From positions 18,013 through 82,012 of the forward strand of contig NZ_LLWH01000024.1 in assembly GCF_001411475.1 (NCBI RefSeq): DNA of 64,000 nucleotides, written 5' to 3'. A program made the position numbers and the translations under genes. Shown piece by piece: positions 1 to 11,331 of the stretch (position 1 is its first letter; each line of letters opens with the position of its first letter). Source of the stretch: Pseudomonas endophytica. Its GTDB lineage: Bacteria; Pseudomonadota; Gammaproteobacteria; Pseudomonadales; Pseudomonadaceae. Below the pieces are notes generated by a model. That model saw nothing but the letters and a program-made list of their open reading frames with translations, was not told where the DNA came from and ran no database searches.

Positions 1-735
1 CGCATTAAGAACGTTACCTGAGTCGTTTTCGCTGCACTGTTCAATGACTTGGCGGCAAATCGTTAGTAGCGTTTCTGCGCTGGTCAGGTTTTTGTGCTCT
101 TGCTCTAGTTCTTCTAGCTCATTTTCGCCCAGCGACAGGGTTTCTAGCTCTTCGAGCTGGTAGCTCAGCAGTTGGTGGCGTGCCCGCTGCTCATCGCCCG
201 AGTTGGATAGATGTTCAAGTTCCTGACGGGTTTGACGCCAGCGTTGTGCGGCCAGTTGGACTTGGCGGGCAAGGTCGGTGGCGCCTGCATACTCGTCTAG
301 CAGGCGGCGATGGGTGTCGGGCTTAAGCAGTGATTGGTGTTCATGTTGGCTGTGAATGTCGATCAGCAGTTCACCCAAGGCCTTGAGGTCGCCTTGTGGG
401 CAGGGAGTGCCGTTGATATAGCCTCGCGAGCGCCCTTCGGCAGTAATGACGCGGCGCAGGATACACGGGCCGTCGCACTCAAGATCGCGCTCCGCCAGCC
501 AGGCTCGAGCCTCAGGGATATCTTGCAGGTCGAAGGTGGCCAAAATGTCGGCTTTTTCGGCCCCAGGACGAACCACGCCATGATCAGCACGGTCCCCTAA
601 AGTGAGGCCAAGTGCATCGAGCATGATTGATTTCCCAGCGCCAGTCTCACCAGTGATTACACTCATACCGCGATCGAGCTCAAGATCGAGATGTTCAACG
701 ATGGCGTAGTTATGTACGGACAGGTGCACCAGCAT
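1..735 (-). CDS. recN: DNA repair protein RecN (N-terminal part, cut by window edge)
   Basis: RecN is an SMC-like ATPase that acts early in recombinational repair of double-strand breaks in the cytoplasm. The reading frame runs leftward from ATG at 735 and is still open at base 1, so about 245 N-terminal residues are present. The protein starts MLVHLSVHNYAIVEHLDLEL, followed by a Walker A motif GETGAGKS near residues 29-36, and the glutamate-rich start of the coiled-coil arm after about residue 155. A consensus LexA box lies 25 bases upstream of the start, so it is SOS-induced. It is divergent from grpE. The Walker B half lies outside the window. Confidence 0.95.
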   Translation of the reverse strand, partial: MLVHLSVHNYAIVEHLDLELDRGMSVITGETGAGKSIMLDALGLTLGDRADHGVVRPGAEKADILATFDLQDIPEARAWLAERDLECDGPCILRRVITAEGRSRGYINGTPCPQGDLKALGELLIDIHSQHEHQSLLKPDTHRRLLDEYAGATDLARQVQLAAQRWRQTRQELEHLSNSGDEQRARHQLLSYQLEELETLSLGENELEELEQEHKNLTSAETLLTICRQVIEQCSENDSGNVLNA

Positions 736-759
736 AGGAGCTGCTCCAAAACGTAATGT

Positions 760-775
760 CTGGTTATTTATACAG
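760..775 (-). promoter_or_regulatory. LexA (SOS) box of recN
   Basis: Read on the minus strand the site is CTGTATAAATAACCAG, a CTG-N10-CAG palindrome with an A/T-rich centre that fits the LexA operator of gamma-proteobacteria. It lies 25 bases before the recN start codon, where it would block transcription until SOS induction. Confidence 0.85.
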
Positions 776-906
776 TGTTTTGTTTCATGCTGACAATGGC
801 TGTGCTTAGTTCTATTTGCTTGGCTTGAAGGCTTTTTTAAGCTGTTTTGAGAGGGCAGGCGGGGCGTAATGAGGAATCAAAAGGCGATTCTTAGTGCCTT
901 TTGGCT

Positions 907-934
907 CTTGAACCTGAAAATTGCGACCCCATAT
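907..934 (+). promoter_or_regulatory. Heat-shock sigma-32 promoter of grpE-dnaK
   Basis: CTTGAA at 907-912 and CCCCATAT at 927-934 match the RpoH consensus CTTGAAA / CCCCATNT with a normal spacer (13 bases after a 7-base -35 element). It sits about 50 bases before grpE. No comparable site is visible directly before dnaK or dnaJ, so this probably drives grpE and dnaK together. Confidence 0.85.
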
Positions 935-988
935 ACCGAGGCAGAAGCGCGAGTTGAGCTCGCGGACGAAGTTTGAAAGGAGAAATCT

Positions 989-1558
989 ATGGCAGACGAA
1001 CAGACTATGGATACGCAGAACCAAGACGCTAATCAGGCTGCTGAGGGTGCAAATGCTGATCTGACAGCACGTGTACAGACGCTCGAAGAGCAACTGGCTG
1101 CGGCGAATGATCAGGCTCTGCGTGTAGCTGCTGATTTGCAGAACGTTCGCCGTCGTGCCGAACAGGACGTTGAAAAAGCACACAAATTTGCATTGGAAAA
1201 ATTCGCTGGTGACTTGTTGCCAGTTATCGACAGTCTGGAGCGCGGCCTTGATCTGTCGAATCCGGATGACGAGAACATTCGTCCAATGCGCGAAGGGATC
1301 GAGCTGACGCTGAAAATGTTCCAGGACACTCTGAAGCGTTATCACTTGGAAGCCATTGATCCGCACGACGGTGAGCCCTTCAATGCATCGCATCACCAAG
1401 CGATGGCCATGCAAGAAAGTGCTGACCTGGAGCCGAACAGTGTGCTCAAGGTGTTTCAAAAAGGTTATCAGCTCAATGGTCGCTTACTACGCCCGGCTAT
1501 GGTCGTAGTCAGCAAGGCGCCAGCACCGGTTTCGCCATCTATTGACGAGCAGGCTTGA
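989..1558 (+). CDS. grpE: GrpE, nucleotide exchange factor of DnaK
   Basis: GrpE releases ADP from DnaK and so resets the Hsp70 chaperone cycle in the cytoplasm; it works as a dimer. The 189-residue product has the family layout: an acidic, Q-rich N-terminus, a long coiled-coil region (about residues 20-130), and a C-terminal beta domain with the conserved run [18 protein letters not shown] near residues 154-171. The start is ATG 989, preceded by AAAGGAG. A sigma-32 promoter lies just upstream. The next gene is dnaK, 100 bases on, giving the usual grpE-dnaK-dnaJ heat-shock cluster. Confidence 0.97.
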   Translation: MADEQTMDTQNQDANQAAEGANADLTARVQTLEEQLAAANDQALRVAADLQNVRRRAEQDVEKAHKFALEKFAGDLLPVIDSLERGLDLSNPDDENIRPMREGIELTLKMFQDTLKRYHLEAIDPHDGEPFNASHHQAMAMQESADLEPNSVLKVFQKGYQLNGRLLRPAMVVVSKAPAPVSPSIDEQA

Positions 1559-1601
1559 AATCGGCCGCAAGGGCCCCATTTAGATGTCAAGCGATAAGCA
1601 G

Positions 1602-1630
1602 TGCCGTAGTTAGTCATTACTGCTACGGCA
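1602..1630 (+). other. Hairpin between grpE and dnaK
   Basis: TGCCGTAG (1602-1609) can pair with CTACGGCA (1623-1630) around a 13-base loop. It is followed by an A-run, not a T-run, so it is not an intrinsic terminator in the reading direction. It ends 28 bases before the dnaK start and could stabilise or separate the two parts of the message; that role is inference. Confidence 0.4.
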
Positions 1631-1658
1631 AAAAAATTCAAATTTTGGGAGAGTCAAC

Positions 1659-3575
1659 ATGGGCAAGATTATCGGTATCGACCTCGGGACCACTAACTCG
1701 TGTGTTTCGGTTCTTGAAAACGGTAAAGCAAAAGTTATCGAAAACGCAGAAGGCGCGCGTACCACGCCTTCAATCGTTGCATACGCCAATGATGGCGAAA
1801 TTTTGGTTGGCCAGTCGGCCAAGCGTCAGGCAGTGACCAATCCGCATAACACCCTTTATGCGGTGAAGCGTCTGATCGGTCGTCGTTTTGACGAAGAAGT
1901 TGTACAGAAAGATATTCAGATGGTGCCTTACAAAATCGTCAAGGCTGACAATGGCGATGCGTGGGTTGAAGTGAGCGGCCAGAAAATGGCTCCGCCACAA
2001 ATTTCTGCTGAAATCTTGAAGAAAATGAAGAAAACCGCCGAAGACTATCTCGGCGAAGCGGTGACTGAGGCGGTGATCACCGTTCCTGCTTACTTCAACG
2101 ACAGCCAGCGTCAGGCAACTAAAGACGCCGGCCGTATCGCGGGTCTGGACGTAAAACGTATCATTAACGAACCTACCGCAGCTGCTCTCGCTTACGGTAT
2201 GGATAAAGCGAAAGGCGACCACACTGTCATCGTTTATGACTTGGGCGGCGGTACTTTCGACGTTTCGGTTATCGAAATTGCTGAAGTTGATGGCGAGCAC
2301 CAGTTTGAAGTGTTGGCGACCAACGGTGACACGTTCCTGGGTGGTGAAGACTTCGACATTCGTCTGATCGACTACCTGGTTGATGAGTTCAAGAAAGAAA
2401 CCGGCATGAACCTTAAAGGTGACCCGCTGGCGATGCAGCGCCTGAAAGAAGCCGCTGAAAAAGCAAAAATCGAGCTGTCTTCGAGCCAGTCGACTGATGT
2501 GAACCTGCCGTACATCACTGCAGACGCTACCGGTCCTAAGCACTTGAACGTGAAAATCTCGCGCGCCAAGTTGGAATCGCTGGTAGAAGACTTGGTTCAG
2601 CGCACTATCGAGCCTTGCCGTATCGCTCTGAAAGACGCCGGTATTGATGTTGATGCGATCAACGACGTAATTCTGGTCGGTGGTCAAACACGTATGCCGT
2701 TAGTGCAAAAGCAAGTTAGCGAGTTCTTCGGTAAAGAAGCGCGTAAAGACGTGAACCCTGACGAAGCTGTTGCAATGGGTGCTGCTATCCAAGGCGCAGT
2801 ATTGGCTGGTGATGTTAAAGACGTTCTGTTGCTGGACGTGAGCCCGCTGACTCTGGGTATCGAAACCATGGGCGGTGTAATGACCCCGCTGATCGAGAAA
2901 AACACCACGATTCCTACCAAGAAATCGCAAGTGTTCTCGACTGCAGACGATAACCAAGGTGCAGTGACTATTCACGTGCTGCAAGGTGAGCGTAAGCAAG
3001 CGACTCAGAACAAGTCGTTGGGCAAATTCGACCTGGCTGACATTCCACCAGCTCCACGTGGTCAGCCTCAGATCGAAGTGACCTTTGACATCGACGCTAA
3101 CGGTATCTTGAACGTAAGCGCTAAAGACAAGGCGACTGGCAAGTCTCAGTCCATTGTGATCAAGGCGAACTCGGGTCTGTCCGAGGACGAAATCGCTCAA
3201 ATGGTCCGTGACGCTGAAGTCAACGCTGAAGAAGACCGCAAATTCGAAGAGCTGGCTGCTGCGCGCAACCAAGGCGATGCGCTGGTTCACTCGACTCGTA
3301 AAATGATCGCTGACGCTGGCGACAAGGTTACTGAGGAAGAGAAAACCGCAATCGAAGCTGCAGTAGTTGCACTTGAAGCCGCTGTTAAAGGCGATGACAA
3401 AGCAGCTATCGAAGCCAAAGTTGAAGAGCTGTCCAAGGTGTCGGCTCCAGTTGCTCAAAAAATGTACGCAGAGCAAGGGAACCCGGCAGATGCAGCGGCT
3501 AAACCAGCTGATTCGGCTGAAAAAGCGGATGACGTTGTCGACGCTGAGTTCGAAGAAGTTAAAGACAACAAGTAA
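1659..3575 (+). CDS. dnaK: DnaK, Hsp70 chaperone
   Basis: DnaK binds unfolded polypeptides in an ATP-driven cycle with DnaJ and GrpE. The 638-residue protein has full family length. Visible are the phosphate-binding loop [10 protein letters not shown] (residues 6-15), the second phosphate loop DLGGGTF (194-200), the hydrophobic interdomain linker DVLLLDV (about 390), the substrate-binding domain after it, and the terminal EEVKDNK tail typical of proteobacterial DnaK. The start ATG 1659 follows TTGGGAGAG. It belongs to the grpE-dnaK-dnaJ cluster; the dnaJ gene follows after a 317-base spacer, so it may have its own transcript. Confidence 0.98.
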   Translation: MGKIIGIDLGTTNSCVSVLENGKAKVIENAEGARTTPSIVAYANDGEILVGQSAKRQAVTNPHNTLYAVKRLIGRRFDEEVVQKDIQMVPYKIVKADNGDAWVEVSGQKMAPPQISAEILKKMKKTAEDYLGEAVTEAVITVPAYFNDSQRQATKDAGRIAGLDVKRIINEPTAAALAYGMDKAKGDHTVIVYDLGGGTFDVSVIEIAEVDGEHQFEVLATNGDTFLGGEDFDIRLIDYLVDEFKKETGMNLKGDPLAMQRLKEAAEKAKIELSSSQSTDVNLPYITADATGPKHLNVKISRAKLESLVEDLVQRTIEPCRIALKDAGIDVDAINDVILVGGQTRMPLVQKQVSEFFGKEARKDVNPDEAVAMGAAIQGAVLAGDVKDVLLLDVSPLTLGIETMGGVMTPLIEKNTTIPTKKSQVFSTADDNQGAVTIHVLQGERKQATQNKSLGKFDLADIPPAPRGQPQIEVTFDIDANGILNVSAKDKATGKSQSIVIKANSGLSEDEIAQMVRDAEVNAEEDRKFEELAAARNQGDALVHSTRKMIADAGDKVTEEEKTAIEAAVVALEAAVKGDDKAAIEAKVEELSKVSAPVAQKMYAEQGNPADAAAKPADSAEKADDVVDAEFEEVKDNK

Positions 3576-3892
3576 TAGGCTTGTTGGTCGGGCCGGTTGA
3601 CCGTGCATAAGCGGTGACTGGTAGGATGTCGCCGCGCGGGAGCTTGCTCCCGCGTTGGCGTGTCTGGAGCAAGGGAATTTTTACAGCATGCGACAAGCTC
3701 GGATGCTTGCGGTTAAGGCAGGGCTTTTGTGTTCCTGTCTGTGATAGCCGCTCCTGTCGACCAATGCATTGGTCGTTAATCAGAAACCAATATCGTTGAA
3801 AAGACGTGAGTTGAGCCTTGTTTGTCCAGGCTCGGCGGGTTTGGTGAGGCTCGGGAGGGTTTTTCCAAACGTCCTTGAGAGTGCAAAGAATT
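3576..3892. other. dnaK-dnaJ spacer, no gene seen
   Basis: This 317-base stretch has no convincing coding frame. It contains one REP-like palindrome (3635-3654) and a C/G-rich tract before dnaJ. I see no sigma-32 promoter in it. A TTG codon at 3875 is in frame with dnaJ but has no support as a start. Confidence 0.6.
3635..3654. repeat. REP-like palindrome
   Basis: CGCGGGAGC (3635-3643) and GCTCCCGCG (3646-3654) form a perfect 9-base inverted repeat with a 2-base centre. The GGGAGCTTGCTCCC core is that of a common Pseudomonas REP family. It lies just after dnaK, where such elements usually sit (between genes, near 3' ends). Confidence 0.7.
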
Positions 3893-5017
3893 ATGGCAAA
3901 GCGCGACTATTACGAAGTATTGGGTGTCGAACGGACCACCACTGTGGTCGAGCTGAAAAAGGCTTATCGTCGTCTCGCAATGAAACACCATCCGGACCGT
4001 AACCCGGGTGACAAAGCCTCTGAAGAGATGTTCAAAGAGGCTAATGAAGCTTATGAAGTGCTGTCCGATACCAGCAAGCGAGCTGCTTACGACCAATATG
4101 GTCATGCGGGTGTTGATCCGCAAATGGGTGGCGGTGGTGCGGGTTTCGGTGGCCAGAACTTCTCCGATATTTTCGGCGATGTGTTCAGTGATTTCTTTGG
4201 CGGTGGCCGTGGCGGCTCCCGGGGTGGCGCGCAGCGCGGTAGCGATTTGCGCTACACGCTGGAGCTGAACCTGGAAGAGGCTGTGCGCGGTACTACGGTC
4301 AATATTCGTGTGCCGACGCTGGTCAATTGCAAGCCTTGTGACGGTTCGGGTGCGAAGAAAGGTTCTTCGCCTGTGACCTGCACAACGTGCGGTGGTATTG
4401 GTCAGGTGCGCATGCAGCAGGGGTTTTTCTCTGTTCAGCAGACCTGTCCACGTTGCCATGGTCAGGGCAAGATCATTTCTGACCCGTGCGAAAGCTGCAA
4501 TGGCGACGGTCGTGTAGAAGAGTACAAAACCCTGTCTGTGAAAGTGCCCGCAGGTGTTGATACCGGTGATCGTATCCGGCTGTCAGGCGAGGGCGAGGCG
4601 GGTGTGCAAGGTGGCCCGGCCGGTGATCTGTACGTGGTTATCGAAGTGCGTGAGCACGCGATCTTCCAGCGCGATGGTAAGCATCTGTTCTGCGAAGTGC
4701 CGATCAGTTTTGCCGATGCTGCGCTGGGCGCTGAACTTGAAGTGCCGACGCTGGATGGTCGGGTCAAGTTGAAGGTTCCTGAGGGTACTCAAACTGGCAA
4801 GCAGTTCCGTCTGCGTGGCAAAGGTGTTGCTCCTGTGCGTGGCGGTGGCGTTGGTGATCTGATGTGCCGTGTTGTTGTTGAGACACCGGTCAAGTTGAGC
4901 CGTCGTCAGCGCGAGCTGATGGAGGAGTTCCGCTCGACACTGGAGGGCGATAGCTGCCATTCGCCAAACGCGACGGGTTGGTTTGAAGGCGTTAAGCGCT
5001 TCTTCGGCGACTTATAA
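3893..5017 (+). CDS. dnaJ: DnaJ, Hsp40 co-chaperone
   Basis: DnaJ delivers substrates to DnaK and stimulates its ATPase. The 374-residue protein begins [12 protein letters not shown], so ATG 3893 was chosen over an in-frame TTG 18 bases upstream. Domains in order: J domain with HPD at 33-35; G/F-rich linker (about 75-112); zinc region (146-206) with all four CxxCxGxG repeats ([32 protein letters not shown]); and two C-terminal substrate-binding domains. It is followed 9 bases later by dapB, so the two are probably co-transcribed. Confidence 0.97.
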   Translation: MAKRDYYEVLGVERTTTVVELKKAYRRLAMKHHPDRNPGDKASEEMFKEANEAYEVLSDTSKRAAYDQYGHAGVDPQMGGGGAGFGGQNFSDIFGDVFSDFFGGGRGGSRGGAQRGSDLRYTLELNLEEAVRGTTVNIRVPTLVNCKPCDGSGAKKGSSPVTCTTCGGIGQVRMQQGFFSVQQTCPRCHGQGKIISDPCESCNGDGRVEEYKTLSVKVPAGVDTGDRIRLSGEGEAGVQGGPAGDLYVVIEVREHAIFQRDGKHLFCEVPISFADAALGAELEVPTLDGRVKLKVPEGTQTGKQFRLRGKGVAPVRGGGVGDLMCRVVVETPVKLSRRQRELMEEFRSTLEGDSCHSPNATGWFEGVKRFFGDL

Positions 5018-5833
<816 letters not shown>

Positions 5834-5842
5834 GTCGTCTTT

Positions 5843-5880
5843 AAAAATGGGGCTGTTGCACCCGCAGCAGTCCATTTTTT
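5843..5880 (+). terminator. Terminator after dapB
   Basis: AAAAATGG (5843-5850) pairs with CCATTTTT starting at 5872, with an inner GCTG/CAGC stem, and the hairpin ends in a T-run. It follows the dapB stop by 10 bases. Confidence 0.75.
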
Positions 5881-5892
5881 AACCGCTAAGCG

Positions 5893-6006
5893 ATGATCTG
5901 TCGCATTCCTCTGCCTTTAGGGCTCTTTAGCGGTAGACCAAAAAAGCCTTTTTCTGTAAGCTACAGCTTTAGTGTGTCCACTAAAAGCGCGCAGATAATT
6001 CGATGA
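5893..6006 (+). other. Possible 37-codon leader ORF before carA
   Basis: An ATG-initiated frame from 5893 ends with TGA at 6004-6006, two bases before the stem of the terminator hairpin in the carA leader. It would give MICRIPLPLGLFSGRPKKPF followed by a Ser-rich tail. There is no clear ribosome binding site, and a stem CCGCTAA/TTAGCGG (5883-5889 with 5927-5933) covers its start. It may be chance; its position just before the hairpin is the only reason to list it. Confidence 0.2.
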
Positions 6007-6008
6007 AG

Positions 6009-6046
6009 AAGCGGGGTGACGTGTCCATACGTCACTCCGCTTTTTT
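6009..6046 (+). terminator. Intrinsic terminator / candidate attenuator in carA leader
   Basis: AAGCGGGGTGACG (6009-6021) pairs with CGTCACTCCGCTT (6030-6042), 13 pairs with one G-U, and six T residues follow. It stands 46 bases before the carA start, after a separate dapB terminator. It is therefore either a second stop for upstream transcripts or an attenuator of a carA transcript; which one depends on where carA transcription begins. Confidence 0.7.
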
Positions 6047-6091
6047 ACAACCTGCGATCGCCCTTTCAGGCTTTATTTACGGGAGGTCTTC

Positions 6092-7228
6092 TTGACTAAG
6101 CAAGCCATACTCGCCCTCGCTGATGGCAGCATTTTTCGCGGCGAAGCCATTGGGGCCGACGGTCAGACCGTTGGTGAGGTGGTATTTAACACCGCAATGA
6201 CTGGCTACCAGGAGATCTTGACGGATCCTTCCTACGCTCAGCAAATCGTGACCCTGACTTACCCGCATGTTGGCAATACCGGCACTACACCGGAAGATGC
6301 CGAGTCTGATCGTGTTTGGTCCGCAGGTTTGGTTATCCGTGATCTGCCGCTGGTTGCGAGCAACTGGCGTAACACAATGTCGCTGTCTGATTATCTGAAA
6401 GCCAACAATGTGGTGGCAATCGCCGGTATCGACACTCGCCGCCTAACGCGTATTTTGCGAGAAAAAGGCGCGCAAAACGGCTGCATCATGGCGGGTGACA
6501 ATATCTCTGACGAAGCTGCGATCGCAGCGGCTCGCGGATTCCCTGGCCTCAAAGGGATGGATCTGGCGAAAGTCGTTAGCACCGAAAAAGCTTACGAGTG
6601 GCGTTCGAGTGTCTGGAATCTGGCAACCGACAGTCACCCGACTATCGAAGCCAGCGATCTGCCTTACCACGTAGTCGCTTACGACTACGGTGTGAAGTGG
6701 AACATTCTGCGTATGTTGGTTGAGCGTGGCTGCCGCGTCACGGTAGTGCCGGCTCAAACGCCAGCTAGCGATGTGTTGGCGCTTAACCCTGATGGTGTGT
6801 TCCTGTCTAACGGCCCAGGTGATCCTGAGCCATGCGACTATGCGATCACTGCTATTCAAGACGTGTTGAAAACCGAGATTCCGGTGTTTGGCATCTGCTT
6901 GGGTCATCAGCTGTTGGCACTGGCTTCTGGCGCCAAGACTGTGAAAATGGGTCATGGCCACCATGGTGCGAACCACCCGGTTCAAGACTTGGACACCGGT
7001 GTGGTGATGATCACCAGCCAGAACCACGGTTTCGCTGTTGATGAGGCGACTTTGCCTGCCAACGTACGCGCCATCCATAAGTCGCTGTTCGACGGTACCT
7101 TGCAAGGTATCGAGCGTACCGACAAGAGCGCTTTCAGCTTCCAGGGTCACCCTGAAGCAAGCCCTGGCCCGAACGACGTTGCGCCGCTGTTCGATCGCTT
7201 CATCAATGAGATGGCCAAGCGCCGCTGA
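6092..7228 (+). CDS. carA: Carbamoyl-phosphate synthase, small (glutaminase) subunit
   Basis: CarA hydrolyses glutamine and channels ammonia to CarB to make carbamoyl phosphate for arginine and pyrimidines. The 378-residue protein has the CPSase small-chain N-domain and a class I glutamine amidotransferase domain with nucleophile C269 in GICLGH and the His353/Glu355 pair in FQGHPEAS. The start is TTG 6092, preceded by GGGAGG at good spacing; the translation [13 protein letters not shown] fits the family start exactly and no ATG is better placed. The leader holds a strong terminator hairpin. carB follows after 115 bases. Confidence 0.97.
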   Translation: MTKQAILALADGSIFRGEAIGADGQTVGEVVFNTAMTGYQEILTDPSYAQQIVTLTYPHVGNTGTTPEDAESDRVWSAGLVIRDLPLVASNWRNTMSLSDYLKANNVVAIAGIDTRRLTRILREKGAQNGCIMAGDNISDEAAIAAARGFPGLKGMDLAKVVSTEKAYEWRSSVWNLATDSHPTIEASDLPYHVVAYDYGVKWNILRMLVERGCRVTVVPAQTPASDVLALNPDGVFLSNGPGDPEPCDYAITAIQDVLKTEIPVFGICLGHQLLALASGAKTVKMGHGHHGANHPVQDLDTGVVMITSQNHGFAVDEATLPANVRAIHKSLFDGTLQGIERTDKSAFSFQGHPEASPGPNDVAPLFDRFINEMAKRR

Positions 7229-7343
7229 TTAGCTCCCTGTGATGAGTAGCCTAATGGTGGCCCCGATACTGGCGGCCCCTTAGGTTGCTTAGGAACCTGA
7301 TCAACGGCTTGCCGACTGACCTGCGGATTTGAGTGACAAACCC

Positions 7344-10300
7344 ATGCCAAAACGTACAGACATAAAAAGCATCTTGATTCTCGGCGCTGGCCCGATTGTT
7401 ATCGGCCAAGCGTGTGAATTTGACTACTCCGGCGCCCAAGCCTGTAAGGCTCTGCGTGAAGAGGGTTATCGCGTCATCTTGGTGAACTCTAACCCGGCCA
7501 CCATCATGACCGACCCGGACATGGCCGATGCGACCTACATTGAGCCGATCAAATGGCAAACCGTCGCTAAGATCATCGAAAAAGAGCGTCCAGACGCTTT
7601 GCTGCCGACAATGGGCGGCCAAACAGCCTTGAACTGCGCACTGGATCTGGAGCGCGAAGGCGTTCTGGAGAAGTTTGGCGTGGAGATGATCGGCGCTAAC
7701 GCTGACACCATCGACAAAGCTGAAGATCGTTCGCGTTTTGACAAGGCGATGAAGTCTATCGGCCTAGATTGCCCGCGCTCCGGTATTGCTCACAGCATGG
7801 AAGAGGCTAACGCGGTTCTCGAAAAGCTGGGCTTCCCGTGCATCATTCGTCCGTCCTTCACCATGGGCGGCACCGGTGGCGGTATTGCTTACAACCGTGA
7901 AGAGTTCGAAGAAATCTGTTCACGTGGTCTGGATCTATCGCCAACCAAAGAACTGCTGATCGACGAATCGTTAATCGGCTGGAAAGAGTACGAGATGGAG
8001 GTTGTCCGCGATAAGAAGGACAACTGCATCATCGTCTGCTCAATCGAAAACTTTGACCCGATGGGCGTCCACACCGGTGACTCAATCACCGTTGCTCCGG
8101 CTCAAACCCTGACCGACAAAGAATATCAAATCATGCGTAACGCCTCGCTGGCGGTGCTGCGTGAGATCGGCGTTGAAACGGGTGGTTCCAACGTTCAATT
8201 CGGTATCTGCCCGAACACTGGCCGCATGGTCGTGATCGAGATGAACCCTCGTGTATCCCGCTCTTCGGCGCTAGCTTCCAAAGCTACTGGCTTCCCGATT
8301 GCACGTATCGCAGCTAAGTTGGCGATTGGCTACACCTTGGACGAGTTGCAAAACGAAATCACTGGCGGTGCAACGCCGGCGTCCTTCGAACCGTCCATTG
8401 ACTACGTTGTGACCAAGCTGCCACGTTTTGCATTCGAGAAGTTTGCTAAAGCCGATGCGCGTTTGACCACGCAAATGAAGTCCGTAGGCGAAGTTATGGC
8501 CATTGGCCGGACTTTCCAAGAGTCATTGCAGAAAGCTCTTCGCGGTCTGGAAGTTGGCGTTAGTGGTCTTGATCCTAAGCTCGACTTGAGCAACCCGGAA
8601 AGCATGGCTGTCCTCAAGCGCGAGCTGACTGTGCCGGGCGCCGAGCGTATTTGGTACGTGGCTGACGCGTTCCGTGCGGGCATGACTGTTGAAGACATCT
8701 TCGGCATGAACATGATTGATCCTTGGTTCTTGGTCCAGATCGAAGATCTGATCAAGGATGAAGAGAAGATCAAGACTCAAGGCCTGTCTGCGATTGATCG
8801 CGACACCATGTATCGCCTCAAGCGTAAAGGCTTCTCTGATGCTCGTTTGGCAGTATTGCTGGGTGTCACCGAGAAAAACCTGCGTCGCCATCGCCACAAG
8901 CTTGAAGTGTTCCCGGTTTACAAGCGCGTTGACACGTGCGCGGCCGAGTTTGCGACTGACACTGCCTACATGTACTCCACCTATGAGGAAGAGTGCGAAG
9001 CGAACCCTACGGATCGTGACAAGATCATCATTCTGGGTGGCGGTCCTAACCGTATTGGTCAGGGTATCGAGTTTGACTATTGCTGCGTACATGCGGCGCT
9101 GGCGTTGCGAGCAGATGGTTACGAAACCATCATGGTCAACTGCAACCCAGAAACAGTATCTACCGACTACGATACTTCGGATCGTCTGTATTTCGAGTCC
9201 GTAACCTTAGAAGACGTGCTGGAAATCGTACGTGTCGAGAAGCCCAAGGGTGTGATTGTTCAATACGGCGGCCAAACTCCACTAAAACTGGCGCGTGCCC
9301 TAGAAGAAGCAGGCGTGCCGATCATTGGCACCAGCCCTGATGCCATCGACCGTGCAGAAGACCGCGAGCGCTTCCAGCAAATGGTTGAGCGTCTGAATCT
9401 GCGTCAGCCGCCAAACGCCACTGTGCGCAGCGAAGATGAAGCCATCCGCGCCGCTGGCAAAATCGGTTACCCGCTGGTTGTTCGTCCTTCCTACGTATTG
9501 GGCGGCCGTGCGATGGAAATCGTTTACGAAGAAGAAGAGCTCAAGCGTTACCTGCGCGATGCGGTGAAAGTGTCTAATGACAGCCCTGTGCTGCTGGATC
9601 ACTTCCTGAACTGCGCTATTGAAATGGATGTTGATGCTGTTTGCGACGGTACTGATGTCGTGATCGGCGCGATCATGCAACACATCGAGCAGGCAGGTGT
9701 TCACTCCGGCGACTCTGCGTGCTCGCTGCCGCCTTACTCGTTGCCGCTGCACATCCAGAACGAGATGCGTGAGCAGGTCAAGAAAATGGCGCTGGAGTTG
9801 GGTGTGGTTGGCCTGATGAACGTGCAACTGGCCCTGCAAGGCGAAGACATCTACGTGATCGAAGTGAACCCGCGTGCTTCGCGAACTGTTCCTTTTGTGT
9901 CTAAGTGCATCGGTGTCTCGCTGGCAATGATCGCTGCTCGTGTGATGGCTGGTAAGACGCTGAAAGAAATCGGCTTTACTAAAGAAATCATTCCTAACTT
10001 CTACAGCGTGAAAGAGGCGGTCTTCCCATTCGCTAAGTTCCCTGGCGTTGACCCGATTCTCGGCCCAGAGATGAAGTCCACAGGTGAAGTAATGGGCGTG
10101 GGCGACACGTTCGGTGAGGCTTTTGCCAAAGCGCAAATGGGCGCTAGCGAAGTGCTGCCAACTGGCGGTACTGCATTTATCAGCGTGCGTGATGATGACA
10201 AACCATTGGTTGCTGCTGTTGCGCGTGATCTGATTAACCTTGGTTTTGAAGTCGTATCGACTGCCGGTACTGCGAAGTTCATCGAAGCGGCTGGCTTAAA

Positions 10301-10565
10301 AGTGCGTCGTGTGAACAAGGTGACTGAGGGTCGCCCGCACGTGGTTGATATGATCAAAAACGACGAAGTCACTTTGATTATCAACACCACCGAAGGTCGT
10401 CAGTCGATTGCTGACTCTTACTCCATTCGCCGCAACGCTCTGCAGCACAAGATTTACTGCACAACGACTATTGCTGCTGGCGAAGCGATCTGTGAAGCGC
10501 TTAAATTCGGTCCTGAAAAAACCGTACGTCGCTTGCAGGATTTACACGCAGGAATGAAGGCATGA
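7344..10565 (+). CDS. carB: Carbamoyl-phosphate synthase, large subunit
   Basis: CarB uses two ATP, bicarbonate and ammonia from CarA to make carbamoyl phosphate. The 1073-residue product has the expected duplicated architecture: two carboxyphosphate/carbamate ATP-grasp halves (roughly 1-400 and 555-935) around an oligomerisation domain, and a C-terminal MGS-like allosteric domain (about 940-1073). ATG 7344 ([17 protein letters not shown]) matches the family start; a TTG 15 bases upstream is in frame but not supported. The gene overlaps greA by four bases (ATGA), implying coupled expression. Confidence 0.98.
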   Translation: MPKRTDIKSILILGAGPIVIGQACEFDYSGAQACKALREEGYRVILVNSNPATIMTDPDMADATYIEPIKWQTVAKIIEKERPDALLPTMGGQTALNCALDLEREGVLEKFGVEMIGANADTIDKAEDRSRFDKAMKSIGLDCPRSGIAHSMEEANAVLEKLGFPCIIRPSFTMGGTGGGIAYNREEFEEICSRGLDLSPTKELLIDESLIGWKEYEMEVVRDKKDNCIIVCSIENFDPMGVHTGDSITVAPAQTLTDKEYQIMRNASLAVLREIGVETGGSNVQFGICPNTGRMVVIEMNPRVSRSSALASKATGFPIARIAAKLAIGYTLDELQNEITGGATPASFEPSIDYVVTKLPRFAFEKFAKADARLTTQMKSVGEVMAIGRTFQESLQKALRGLEVGVSGLDPKLDLSNPESMAVLKRELTVPGAERIWYVADAFRAGMTVEDIFGMNMIDPWFLVQIEDLIKDEEKIKTQGLSAIDRDTMYRLKRKGFSDARLAVLLGVTEKNLRRHRHKLEVFPVYKRVDTCAAEFATDTAYMYSTYEEECEANPTDRDKIIILGGGPNRIGQGIEFDYCCVHAALALRADGYETIMVNCNPETVSTDYDTSDRLYFESVTLEDVLEIVRVEKPKGVIVQYGGQTPLKLARALEEAGVPIIGTSPDAIDRAEDRERFQQMVERLNLRQPPNATVRSEDEAIRAAGKIGYPLVVRPSYVLGGRAMEIVYEEEELKRYLRDAVKVSNDSPVLLDHFLNCAIEMDVDAVCDGTDVVIGAIMQHIEQAGVHSGDSACSLPPYSLPLHIQNEMREQVKKMALELGVVGLMNVQLALQGEDIYVIEVNPRASRTVPFVSKCIGVSLAMIAARVMAGKTLKEIGFTKEIIPNFYSVKEAVFPFAKFPGVDPILGPEMKSTGEVMGVGDTFGEAFAKAQMGASEVLPTGGTAFISVRDDDKPLVAAVARDLINLGFEVVSTAGTAKFIEAAGLKVRRVNKVTEGRPHVVDMIKNDEVTLIINTTEGRQSIADSYSIRRNALQHKIYCTTTIAAGEAICEALKFGPEKTVRRLQDLHAGMKA

Positions 10566-11038
10566 TCAAATACCCAATGACGGTCCAGGGCGCGAAAGCC
10601 CTGGAAGAAGAACACGCACACCTGACCAAGGTTGTTCGGCCTAAGCTGAGCCAAGATATCGGCACGGCGCGTGAGTTGGGCGACCTGAAAGAAAACGCTG
10701 AATACCATGCTGCCCGCGAGCAGCAAGGTATGGTTGAGGCGCGTATCCGTGATATCGAAGGGCGCATGCAGAACGCGGTCATCATTGATGTCACGACTAT
10801 TCCTCATACCGGTAAAGTGATTTTCGGTACCACGGTCGAGATCGCGAACGTTGAAACTGACGAATCCGTGACTTACCAAATCGTAGGTGAGGATGAGGCT
10901 GATATTAAGCTCGGAAAAATCTCGGTAGGTTCGCCGATTGCTCGCGCCTTGATTGCCAAGGAAGAGGGTGACGTAGTCGCGGTGAAAACCCCGAGTGGCG
11001 TCATTGAGTACGAGATTGTTGAAGTGCGGCACATCTAA
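10562..11038 (+). CDS. greA: Transcript cleavage factor GreA
   Basis: GreA binds the secondary channel of RNA polymerase and stimulates cleavage of backtracked RNA. The 158-residue protein has full family length: an N-terminal coiled coil (to about 75) with the acidic tip region around [12 protein letters not shown], and a C-terminal FKBP-like domain ending [11 protein letters not shown]. Its ATG overlaps the carB stop (ATGA), and the unit ends at the hairpin just after its stop codon. The carAB-greA arrangement is usual for Pseudomonas. Confidence 0.97.
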   Translation: MIKYPMTVQGAKALEEEHAHLTKVVRPKLSQDIGTARELGDLKENAEYHAAREQQGMVEARIRDIEGRMQNAVIIDVTTIPHTGKVIFGTTVEIANVETDESVTYQIVGEDEADIKLGKISVGSPIARALIAKEEGDVVAVKTPSGVIEYEIVEVRHI

Positions 11039-11045
11039 GCAATAG

Positions 11046-11073
11046 CGCCCGCTTCGTGCGGGCGTTCTGTTTT
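11046..11073 (+). terminator. Terminator after greA
   Basis: CGCCCGC (11046-11052) and GCGGGCG (11058-11064) form a GC-rich stem with a TTCGT loop, followed by TTCTGTTTT. It begins seven bases after the greA stop. Confidence 0.85.
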
Positions 11074-11286
11074 GGCGTTCAGCCTAGCTTTTGCGGGCTG
11101 ATAGCCAAGGCTTGCAAGGCATAGAATTTATAAGGTGTCGATCACAATAGGTTGACATCGACTGCCTGCAAGGCATGACTGGGTGAGCCCTAAAGACGGG
11201 CTTAGGCTGGCTTACGGCGGGAAGTGGTGTGTTAAGCGGGGCTGAAAGCCCGATGCATTGCGCAGGTGGTTTTGTTATTGGTAAGT
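11074..11286. other. greA-yhbY spacer with hairpins and a repeated motif
   Basis: No coding frame is evident. Two copies of TGCAAGGCAT occur (near 11114 and 11168), and two short stems can form (AGCCC with GGGCT near 11188-11204; GGGCT with AGCCC near 11239-11251). The stretch is structured enough to be RNA, but I can see no clear promoter and cannot assign it to a known family. Confidence 0.3.
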
Positions 11287-11324
11287 AAGAGTGTCAGGGT
11301 GCGATAGACGCACCCTTGACTCTT
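11287..11324 (-). terminator. Long hairpin after yhbY
   Basis: AAGAGT-TCAGGGTGCG pairs with CGCACCCTTGACTCTT around a 5-base ATAGA centre, about 16 pairs with one bulge. It lies eight bases past the yhbY stop on the minus strand. Neither side has a long T-run, so it is probably a processing or termination stem for yhbY rather than a textbook terminator. Confidence 0.5.
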
Positions 11325-11331
11325 GCCTACA

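Noticed and set aside
1770..2687. Long open frame opposite dnaK (305 codons)
   Set aside because: A shadow of the biased codon use of dnaK on the other strand; no family resemblance. The same holds for the 302-codon frame at 2700-3608.
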